A stretch of DNA of 37,241 bases, from contig JALEQD010000067.1 in assembly GCA_022768655.1 (NCBI GenBank), positions 1 to 37,241 on the forward strand, read 5' to 3'. Under the pieces are notes generated by a model that did no database searches, was not told the DNA's origin, and saw only the letters and a list, made by a program, of their open reading frames with translations. The stretch comes from Anaeroplasma sp. (GTDB taxonomy: Bacteria; Bacillota_I; Bacilli_A; Acholeplasmatales; Anaeroplasmataceae). The position numbers were made by a program, and so were the translations under genes. Shown one piece after another: positions 9,186 through 17,722 of the stretch (positions are counted from its first letter, which is position 1; each line of letters begins with the position of its first letter).

Positions 9186-10145
9186 ATGTATATGTTTAAG
9201 TACATTATGAAAAGAATAGGACTAATGCTTCTAACATTTACAATCATTATTGTTATATGCTTTGTTTTAATTAAGCTATTACCTATTGTAATTGATGTTC
9301 AAATAGGTAAAGATGCCGACATTTTAAAAGCACAGCTAGAAGCAAGAGGTTATTATGATCCAATTCCTATTCAGCTTTTTAATTATATTGGAAGAGTATT
9401 TCACGGAGACTTTGGTATTTGTGTAAATTTACCTGAATTCCGTAATAAGCCTGTTTGGGATGTTTTTGTTACTAAGCTTCCTCCAACAGTATTAATAAAT
9501 GTTTACTCTACATTAATAGCAGTTCCAATCGGAATATTGCTTGGTATTTTTGCTGCTTTAAAGAAGAATAAATGGCAAGATCATGTTGTTAGTACAGGTG
9601 TAATGCTATTTATTTCTGTTCCAAGCTTTATTTATGCATTCTTAGTTCAATATATTTTATGCTTTTTATTAGGATGGTTCCCAATTACAATGAATTCAGG
9701 AACTGAATATTTTACATGGTCAATGTTTAAATCTATGATGCCAGCTGTAATAAGCTTAGCCTTTGGTTCTATTGCCGGCTATGCTCGTTTTACTCGTGCT
9801 GAGCTAACTGAGGTTTTAACAAGTGAATATATGCTACTTGCTAGAACTAAGGGTTTAACAAAAAGACAAGCTACAACAAGACATGCATTAAGAAATGCCA
9901 TGGTTCCTATTTTCCCTTCAATTGTAGGTGAATTCGTTGCTGTATTAAGTGGTTCACTTATTATTGAAAAAATATTTAGTATTCCAGGTGTAGGTGGTCT
10001 ATATCTATCTGCAATTAATAATCAAGATTATGATGCGTTTATGCTGCTTTCTGCATTTTATGTTCTTGTTGGTTTAGCAGCTGGTATCATTATTGATATT
10101 AGTTATGGTATCATCGATCCTAGAATTAGAATGGGGGCGAAATAA
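9186..10145 (+). CDS. oppB: Oligopeptide ABC transporter permease OppB
   Basis: BPD_transp_1 fold; EYMLLARTKGLTKRQATTRHALRNAMVPI EAA motif. Confidence 0.93.
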   Translation: MYMFKYIMKRIGLMLLTFTIIIVICFVLIKLLPIVIDVQIGKDADILKAQLEARGYYDPIPIQLFNYIGRVFHGDFGICVNLPEFRNKPVWDVFVTKLPPTVLINVYSTLIAVPIGILLGIFAALKKNKWQDHVVSTGVMLFISVPSFIYAFLVQYILCFLLGWFPITMNSGTEYFTWSMFKSMMPAVISLAFGSIAGYARFTRAELTEVLTSEYMLLARTKGLTKRQATTRHALRNAMVPIFPSIVGEFVAVLSGSLIIEKIFSIPGVGGLYLSAINNQDYDAFMLLSAFYVLVGLAAGIIIDISYGIIDPRIRMGAK

Positions 10146-10146
10146 T

Positions 10147-13100
10147 ATGAAAGCAAGCGAATATAATATTTCAAGTGAAAAGTTTGTTTTTGTCAATGAC
10201 AAGAATAAGCTTAAGGATAAAGAATTGTCTACTAAGCCAGTAGGCTATTTCAAGGATGCTTTTAATAGATTTAAAAGAAATAAAGCATCTATTGTTGCTG
10301 CAATAATTATTGCTATATTAGTTTTATATGCTGTTATTGCTCCTATTATTTCTCCATATAAGGTATCAACAAATGATACATATTTCCAATATACAATGCC
10401 TAAGAATTCTTTATTTGCAAATATGGGTATTAATTTTTGGGATGGTTGTTCAAAGGAAGAATTAAATGAACAAATGTATACTTATTATTCTGCTATTGGT
10501 CAAGAAACTGGTCAAGAAGTAATAAAAAATGGTAAGTACAAAATTGTAATAAGAGAAAACCTTGGTAAAAAGAAAATCAAATATTACCAAGTTAGATTAG
10601 ACAGCTATCATAAGGCTGGTGTTGTATATAAGAATATTTCTTTAGAGGAATATGAATTATTACAAAAATACCAAAATGAAACAAATATTCAAGTAATCTA
10701 TCCTATTACAGAAAGATCACTTCGTCCAAATACTCCACAGGACGAAAATGATGCTAATTTCTGGTATTTAACAGAAGAGAAAAATGGTAAGATTACACCA
10801 GTATTAGATTCTAATAAAAAATTACAAAATATTTATAAGAGCTATACTGGAGCTGATGGATATAATAGTATTCGTATTGATGGTGATAACAATAAGTATG
10901 ATTATGCATTAAAGAATCAAACTGGTTATCAAGTAAGAGTAAATTATTATGAATATTATATTTTCAATCATAGCTATGTATTACAAGATGGAATTGATAA
11001 GCCAAGCTTCTTATTTGGTACAACAAATTCAGGTCAAGATATTTTTACTTGTCTTGCTAGTGGTGCAAGATTCAGCTTCATTTTAGCGATTGTTGTTGCT
11101 ACAGTGAATCTAGTTGTTGGTGCTATCTATGGTGCTATTGAAGGATATTATGGTGGAAAAATCGATTTATTAATGGAACGTTTTGTTGATGTTTTATCAG
11201 CAGTACCATTTATGATTGTTATTACCCTTTTAAAATATCATATGCCTGGTTCTAACCAAGTTTTAGTATTATTTATCGCATTCTTCTTGACCGGTTGGAT
11301 TGGAATGGCTGGAAGAACCCGTATGCAATTCTATCGTTTTAAAAATCAAGAATATGTTTTAGCAGCTAGAACTTTAGGTGCTTCTGATAAACGAATTATG
11401 TTTAAGCATATTTTCCCTAATGCTTTAGGTACATTGATTACAAGCTGTGTATTAATTATTCCTTCAATGATTTTCTCTGAAACATCATTAACATATTTAA
11501 ATATTATTAATCTTAACACAGGTGATAGAACTAGTGTTGGTACATTACTTGCTAATGCTCAACCATTCTTAGTTTCATATCCACACATGGTAATGTTCCC
11601 TGCTGCATTTATAAGCTTATTAATGCTAAGCTTCAATTTATTTGGTAATGGTTTACGTGATGCGTTTAACCCTTCACTAAGGGTACGGAGGATTAATATG
11701 GAAAAAAAGCTAGAAGTTAAAAATTTACAAATTTCATTCCGTACACAAGCAGGAAATGTAAAAGCAGTTAGAGATATTAGTTTTGACCTATATAAGGGTG
11801 AAACTCTTGCCATAGTTGGTGAATCTGGTTCTGGTAAATCAGTTACTAGTAAAGCAATTATTGGTATTTTAGCAGGAAATTCCATTGTTGAAGGTGGAGA
11901 AATCTTATATGATGGACAAGATTTATTAAAAATTTCTGAAGATGACTTCCATAAGATTCGTGGAGACAAAATTGCTATGATCTTCCAAGATCCTATGTCA
12001 AGCTTAAATCCTATTATGCGTGTTGGTAAGCAAATTACTGAAGCAATGATTTTAAAGGGTAAGTCAAGTCAGAAAAATTCAAGAAAAGATTTCAACAGCA
12101 AGCTTAAGCTTTTAAATAAATATATGGATAAGGCTAGAGGAGCTGATAATGCTGAAATCGTTAAAGAAAATAAAGAAAAATGTAAAATATTTGATGATTT
12201 CTGTATTGTAAGTACAAAATTAGAGCATGATTATAATGAGGCTAATGCACAAGCAATTGGCTTAGATATGACTATTGACAATATTCTTTTCTTAATTGAA
12301 AAGAAGCAAGAGGTTCCTTACATTAAACGTCTAAGGGAAGTAAAGAAAACTTTAGCATTAACTGTTCATAAATACGTTGTATTGAAAGAAGAACAAGAAG
12401 CTTTAGATTCAGAGCTAACAAATCTTATTTTAACTGGTAGAAAGGATGAAAACCTTTCTAATAAGGTTGTAGAATTATTAACTAAGATTAAAGCTACTGT
12501 AAATGCTGGTGTTAATAGAAAAAAACCTAATTTCTTTACTCTTGGATATTATCAAATGGTAAATCCTGAAGCTAATATTGATAATTATTCAATAGAAGAA
12601 TTAGATAAAATGACAAGAGAATATATTGATGAGCATTTTATCTTAAATTTCATTGATTTAGCATGTGAGGGTATTAAGCAAGCTCATACTGATTCTACAG
12701 AAGCAAAAAAGAATCTTATTCCTGTTTTAAATAATGCAATTGATTTTTTCAATCAAGAAACATTAGATAAAAAGGAATCATATGCTTTACTAAAGAAGCT
12801 TTCTTTAGATGTAAAGCATGCAATTAATTATTTATCAGTTAAAAAGAAAAGTACTGAATATTCATTTGGTTTAGCATTAACATCAGCTATAAATGCATAT
12901 TTTTCTGGTGTAAAGAAAAACCCAATTGAAACTAAAAAATACAATAGAAGAGAAGCTAAATATAATAAATTAACTGAAATGGGTAAAAAGCCTACATGGA
13001 AGCTAGTGCCTCCTGCCCTTGTTGATTTAGATTTAGCAAAATCAAATATTTGCAAGATAATTACTGCACTTATTAAAAGTATAGAAGAGGATTTACAAGT

Positions 13101-13857
13101 TGCTGATTCTTTTGATTCTCATGCTAGAACAGTTGATCTAGTTGATTATTTTAAAGAGCTTGCATCAAAGGTAGTATATAAGGTTACTCGAAAGATGGCG
13201 AAAGCTAAAGCTTTAAAGCTATTAGAAGAGGTTGGTATTCCTGAGCCTGCAATTCGTTATAATCAATATCCATTTGAATTCTCAGGTGGTATGAGACAGC
13301 GTATTGTTATTGCTATTGCACTTGCTGCAAATCCTGATATCTTGATTTGTGATGAGCCAACAACTGCACTAGATGTTACTATTCAATCACAAATTCTTGA
13401 GCTTATTAATAAGATTAAAGAGGAAAGACATTTATCAGTTATATTTATTACACATGATTTAGGTGTTGTTGCAAACATGGCTGATAGAATCGCTGTTATG
13501 TATGCTGGTAAAATTGTAGAATATGGAACTAGTGAGGATATATTCTATGATCCAAGACATCCATATACTTGGGCATTATTATCTAGTATGCCTGATTTGG
13601 AGACAAAGGAAAAGCTTGATGCTATTCCAGGTACTCCACCTAATATGATTTTCCCTCCAAAGGGTGATGCCTTTGCTGAAAGAAATAAGTATGCATTGGA
13701 GATTGATTTTGAGCTTCAGCCTCCACTATTTGAGGTTAGTGAAACTCATTACGCTGCAACATGGTTGTTACATCCTAATGCACCTAAGACTAACCCTCCA
13801 AAAATTATACTTGATAGAATCGAGCGTATGAAAAAGGAGGTAAATAATCATGAATAA
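10147..13857 (+). CDS. In-frame fusion of OppC permease (about 10147-11697) and OppD ATPase (about 11698-13857)
   Basis: ATG 10147 chosen over ORF start 10093. OppC EAA loop EYVLAARTLGASDKRIMFKHIFPNALG, then NPSLRVRRIN-MEKKLEVKNLQ with no stop, then Walker A GESGSGKS, Q-loop MIFQDPMSSLNP, signature FSGGMRQR, Walker B DILICDEPTTALDV. Confidence 0.88.
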   Translation: MKASEYNISSEKFVFVNDKNKLKDKELSTKPVGYFKDAFNRFKRNKASIVAAIIIAILVLYAVIAPIISPYKVSTNDTYFQYTMPKNSLFANMGINFWDGCSKEELNEQMYTYYSAIGQETGQEVIKNGKYKIVIRENLGKKKIKYYQVRLDSYHKAGVVYKNISLEEYELLQKYQNETNIQVIYPITERSLRPNTPQDENDANFWYLTEEKNGKITPVLDSNKKLQNIYKSYTGADGYNSIRIDGDNNKYDYALKNQTGYQVRVNYYEYYIFNHSYVLQDGIDKPSFLFGTTNSGQDIFTCLASGARFSFILAIVVATVNLVVGAIYGAIEGYYGGKIDLLMERFVDVLSAVPFMIVITLLKYHMPGSNQVLVLFIAFFLTGWIGMAGRTRMQFYRFKNQEYVLAARTLGASDKRIMFKHIFPNALGTLITSCVLIIPSMIFSETSLTYLNIINLNTGDRTSVGTLLANAQPFLVSYPHMVMFPAAFISLLMLSFNLFGNGLRDAFNPSLRVRRINMEKKLEVKNLQISFRTQAGNVKAVRDISFDLYKGETLAIVGESGSGKSVTSKAIIGILAGNSIVEGGEILYDGQDLLKISEDDFHKIRGDKIAMIFQDPMSSLNPIMRVGKQITEAMILKGKSSQKNSRKDFNSKLKLLNKYMDKARGADNAEIVKENKEKCKIFDDFCIVSTKLEHDYNEANAQAIGLDMTIDNILFLIEKKQEVPYIKRLREVKKTLALTVHKYVVLKEEQEALDSELTNLILTGRKDENLSNKVVELLTKIKATVNAGVNRKKPNFFTLGYYQMVNPEANIDNYSIEELDKMTREYIDEHFILNFIDLACEGIKQAHTDSTEAKKNLIPVLNNAIDFFNQETLDKKESYALLKKLSLDVKHAINYLSVKKKSTEYSFGLALTSAINAYFSGVKKNPIETKKYNRREAKYNKLTEMGKKPTWKLVPPALVDLDLAKSNICKIITALIKSIEEDLQVADSFDSHARTVDLVDYFKELASKVVYKVTRKMAKAKALKLLEEVGIPEPAIRYNQYPFEFSGGMRQRIVIAIALAANPDILICDEPTTALDVTIQSQILELINKIKEERHLSVIFITHDLGVVANMADRIAVMYAGKIVEYGTSEDIFYDPRHPYTWALLSSMPDLETKEKLDAIPGTPPNMIFPPKGDAFAERNKYALEIDFELQPPLFEVSETHYAATWLLHPNAPKTNPPKIILDRIERMKKEVNNHE

Positions 13858-15142
13858 TGATGAGAAAAAAGTCCTTTTAAAGGTTGAACATCTTGAACAA
13901 TTCTTTAAGCTTGGAAAGCATGTTAATAAGGCTGTAAATGATGTAAATTTTGAAATTTATGAGGGCGAAGTATTCGGTTTGGTTGGTGAATCAGGCTGTG
14001 GTAAAACTACAACTGGTAGATCAATTATAAGATTATATGATATTACTGGTGGTTCTGTTTACTTTGATGGTAAAAGAATTTGTGCAGGTATTAGACCATA
14101 TAAAGAAGCAATTAAAAATGCAAAAAATAAGTTTACTAGTGAAGTAAAGAGATTAAGTAATGAATTAAATGAAAAAATTACTGATGATACTACTGTTGAA
14201 GAAAAAAATAAAATGGTAGAGGATTTCAAAAAACAAAAAGAAATCCTAGAAAAAGAATTCTTAAAAGTAGTTCAAGAAAATACAGAACTAATTAAACAAG
14301 CTAAATATGATCATAAAAACTGTAATAAGGAATTTGCTAAGTTTGAAATGCAAAAGGTAAAGGATCAATATGAACCTTTACTTGCTCAAACTACAGATGA
14401 GGAAAAGAAAGCTTCCCTTATGCAAGAATATAAGGAAAAATTAAGATTAGCTAAAAAGGATAGAATCATGAACAAAATGCAAATGATTTTCCAAGATCCT
14501 ATCGCATCCCTTGATCCTCGTATGACAGTACATGATATAATTGCTGAAGGTTTAATTATCCGTGGTGTTAAAGATAAAAAGTTTATTGAACAAGAGGTAT
14601 ATAGAGTATTAGACTTAGTTGGTTTAGTACCTGAACATGCTTCTCGTTATCCACATGAATTCTCTGGTGGACAGCGTCAACGTATCGGAATTGCTCGTGC
14701 TATTATTTTAAATCCAAAAATGATTATAGCAGATGAGCCAATTTCTGCGCTAGATGTTTCAATTCAAGCTCAAGTAATTAACTTGTTAAATGAATTAAGA
14801 GATAAAATGGGATTAACTACTTTATTTATTGCCCATGACCTATCTGTTGTAAAATATTTCTCAGATAGAATTGCTGTAATGTATTTTGGTAAGATTGTAG
14901 AACTAGCTACTTCTGATGAATTGTTCAAAAATCCATTCCATCCTTATACAAAATCATTGTTATCAGCAATTCCTCTTCCAGATCCTAGATTTGAAAAGAA
15001 GAGAAAGAGAATAACATATAATCCATTAAGTGATCATGATTATTCTAAGGAAGGTCCTTCAATGCGTGAAGTATATCCAGGACATTTTGTATATTGTAAT
15101 ACAGAAGAATTTGAAAAATATCAAAAAGAAATGAAGAAATAA
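13850..15142 (+). CDS. oppF: Oligopeptide ABC transporter ATP-binding protein OppF with charged insertion
   Basis: Walker A GESGCGKTTTGR, MQMIFQDPIASLDPRMTV, FSGGQRQRIGIARA, ADEPISALDVS, C-terminal oligo_HPY region. Confidence 0.92.
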   Translation: MNNDEKKVLLKVEHLEQFFKLGKHVNKAVNDVNFEIYEGEVFGLVGESGCGKTTTGRSIIRLYDITGGSVYFDGKRICAGIRPYKEAIKNAKNKFTSEVKRLSNELNEKITDDTTVEEKNKMVEDFKKQKEILEKEFLKVVQENTELIKQAKYDHKNCNKEFAKFEMQKVKDQYEPLLAQTTDEEKKASLMQEYKEKLRLAKKDRIMNKMQMIFQDPIASLDPRMTVHDIIAEGLIIRGVKDKKFIEQEVYRVLDLVGLVPEHASRYPHEFSGGQRQRIGIARAIILNPKMIIADEPISALDVSIQAQVINLLNELRDKMGLTTLFIAHDLSVVKYFSDRIAVMYFGKIVELATSDELFKNPFHPYTKSLLSAIPLPDPRFEKKRKRITYNPLSDHDYSKEGPSMREVYPGHFVYCNTEEFEKYQKEMKK

Positions 15143-15151
15143 GGAATTTGA

Positions 15152-15547
15152 ATGAAAAAAATAATTTTACGATATAGTATAACATTTGGAGTTGGGCTAA
15201 TAATTGCACTTGTAATAATGCTTAGTAAATCAATTTTTAGTCAAGATAATGCAAAAAATGTACATCATATATTAACTGATGCATTTTTTGTTCCGGGAGT
15301 TGTTATTTGTGGTTATGGATTATTAGTAATGGCAAGTAATGGCGGTACATTTGATATGCTTGTATATGGAGTTAAAAGATTATTTAGTTTATTTCAAAAG
15401 GATATTAATAAAGTAAAATATAAAACCTTTTATGATTACCGAGTAGCAAAACAAGAAACTAAAAATCCTTTTGGATATTTAGTTATTGTTGGATTAATAT
15501 TCATTGGTGTTTCAATGGTGTTTTTAATTCTTTATTATCAATATTAA
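15152..15547 (+). CDS. Small membrane protein (DUF3899-like)
   Basis: 131 aa, three predicted TM segments, GVVICGYGLLVMASNGGTFDMLVYGVK. Family assignment from recall. Confidence 0.6.
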   Translation: MKKIILRYSITFGVGLIIALVIMLSKSIFSQDNAKNVHHILTDAFFVPGVVICGYGLLVMASNGGTFDMLVYGVKRLFSLFQKDINKVKYKTFYDYRVAKQETKNPFGYLVIVGLIFIGVSMVFLILYYQY

Positions 15548-15557
15548 TTGTTATATA

Positions 15558-15589
15558 ATATGAGTGCATAACAGCACTCATATTTTTTT
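15558..15589 (+). terminator. Rho-independent terminator closing the opp operon
   Basis: ATATGAGTGC-ATAACA-GCACTCATAT then TTTTTT. Confidence 0.88.
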
Positions 15590-15604
15590 AGGAGGCAAAA
15601 GTAT

Positions 15605-17722
15605 ATGCTAGAACTTAAAAATTTAAGTAAATATTATAATACAGCTAATATTGTCACAATCGGTTTAAAGAAAATAAATCTAAAGCTTGATAAAAATGAG
15701 ATAGTTGCCATTACTGGTGAATCAGGTAGTGGAAAATCAACACTTCTTAATGTTATTTGTGGTGTTGATACATACGAAGATGGAGAAATGTATTTTAATG
15801 GTAATGAAACATCATATTTTAACCAAGATGATTTAGACCAATATCGTCAAAATAATGTTGCCTTTATTTCACAAAATTATAATATTATTGATTCATATAC
15901 AGCATTAGAAAATGTGATGGTGCCGCTTTTAGTAAAAGGATGTACAAAAAAAGATGCTCAAAAAAGAGCCTTTGAGCTTTTAAAAGAGGTTGGATTAGAA
16001 AAAAGAATCAAAACAAAAGGTGTAAAGCTATCTGGTGGTGAAAAGCAAAGATGTGTTATTGCCAGAGCTTTAGCTACTGATTGTAAGATTTTAGCCTGTG
16101 ATGAGCCTACAGGAAATTTGGACAAAAAAACTGGTGATCAAATAATAGATCTAATTCACAAGGTAAGTAAGGATAAGCTTGTGCTTATTGTTACTCATAA
16201 TTATGAGCAAATTGAAGATATAGTAACAAGAACTATTCGTATTCATGATGGTGAAATAGTTGAGGATAAGATAAAAGAATTAAATAATGATGCTTTAGTA
16301 TCTAAAGAAGAAAATACACTATCATATAATGAAAACAACATGAAGAATTTATTAAATATTGTTTATTATAATTTAAAAAATACACCAAAGAAAACAATTC
16401 TTTCTTCTGTAATTTTTTGTTTCTTTTGGTTTTTGCTTTTATATTTTATATTGTCGTCTGTCTCAATAAATGAAAATAATAAATATACTCGTAATCCAAA
16501 TTATAATTACACACTTAATAATAGATTAGTAGTATATAATAAGGATTATAATCCATTAAATCCTTCTGATTTTGAAGGAATTAAGGGAGATGTCTATTTT
16601 AATTCTACTTATGAGGATTTTCAATATAAGGTATATTTTAAAGATTATTATTTAGATTATAGAGAAAAAAACTCTGATGTTTTTGTTTCTTCATTTACAA
16701 ATTATATGCCAAATAATGTAGTTCATTTGAATGGTACAAAATTGATAAATAATACAGATGTTTATATTTTATTTCCCAAAGAAATGGCTGATAAATATAG
16801 TGATAAAATGATATCATATATTGGCTGTGAAATGGGAATTAATAAACCAAATATAAATTTACCACTTAATTTATGTGGATATGGTATTTGTGATGAGCTT
16901 GATGAAATTATGCTTGTTACAAATTATAGGCTTGATGGTGAGCTTAATGATTCATATATGGAAAATTTAAGCTTTACTATTGGTGATTTTAATTTTAATA
17001 GTTATGATTTTAATAGTGATGTAGATAAGATTACAATATATTATACTGGACCAACAAAGCCAACTTTCAATTCAGTAAATGTCGTATTCAACAATATTTA
17101 TTCATCAATTTATAATGAAAATGAAATTGATATTATATATTATTATTCTGAACTTGAAAGTGCGTTTGCATATTTACCATATGATTTAGAAATGAATGTA
17201 TTATATCAAGCAAGTATTTATACAGATGATGTTGAAAAGGTATCTGAAAAATTAATTGATTTAGGATATTGTGTGGTTCAACCAGGAAAAAATGGTATTG
17301 ATTATAATTCTAATGAAAACATATATTTTATGCTTTATGTCACTAGTTGTGTTTTAACAACGATAGTATTATTTTTTATATCATATTTTGTAATATCTAG
17401 GGTATATTCTAGTAAAGATAAGGAATACACAATTTTACGTTCTAATGGTGTTTTGAAAAAGAAAATGAAATTTGTTGTTAATGTAGAAGTAATACTTACT
17501 GGTGCTTTGATGTCTATAGTAGTTTTTATTATATTTTACATTTTATCAATAATTCCAAATTCAATGTTTAATGTCATGAAATATAATACAATTGGTATTT
17601 CAATTCTATATTTTATATCTTCAGTTATTTTTAGCTATTTAATTAGTGTAAAAATAAATAAGAGATTATTCAAATATAGTATTGCTACCTCTATAAAAAA
17701 TGGAGGTGTTAAAAATGATTAA
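15605..17722 (+). CDS. ABC transporter, NBD fused to FtsX/MacB-like permease (1)
   Basis: Walker A GESGSGKST, LSGGEKQR, CDEPTGNLD, then TM1, a large extracytoplasmic domain and C-terminal TM segments. Confidence 0.88.
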   Translation: MLELKNLSKYYNTANIVTIGLKKINLKLDKNEIVAITGESGSGKSTLLNVICGVDTYEDGEMYFNGNETSYFNQDDLDQYRQNNVAFISQNYNIIDSYTALENVMVPLLVKGCTKKDAQKRAFELLKEVGLEKRIKTKGVKLSGGEKQRCVIARALATDCKILACDEPTGNLDKKTGDQIIDLIHKVSKDKLVLIVTHNYEQIEDIVTRTIRIHDGEIVEDKIKELNNDALVSKEENTLSYNENNMKNLLNIVYYNLKNTPKKTILSSVIFCFFWFLLLYFILSSVSINENNKYTRNPNYNYTLNNRLVVYNKDYNPLNPSDFEGIKGDVYFNSTYEDFQYKVYFKDYYLDYREKNSDVFVSSFTNYMPNNVVHLNGTKLINNTDVYILFPKEMADKYSDKMISYIGCEMGINKPNINLPLNLCGYGICDELDEIMLVTNYRLDGELNDSYMENLSFTIGDFNFNSYDFNSDVDKITIYYTGPTKPTFNSVNVVFNNIYSSIYNENEIDIIYYYSELESAFAYLPYDLEMNVLYQASIYTDDVEKVSEKLIDLGYCVVQPGKNGIDYNSNENIYFMLYVTSCVLTTIVLFFISYFVISRVYSSKDKEYTILRSNGVLKKKMKFVVNVEVILTGALMSIVVFIIFYILSIIPNSMFNVMKYNTIGISILYFISSVIFSYLISVKINKRLFKYSIATSIKNGGVKND

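Noticed and set aside
11559-11969. 136-aa minus-strand ORF across the oppC/oppD junction
   Set aside because: Antisense shadow of conserved NBD coding sequence; no RBS or recognisable domain.
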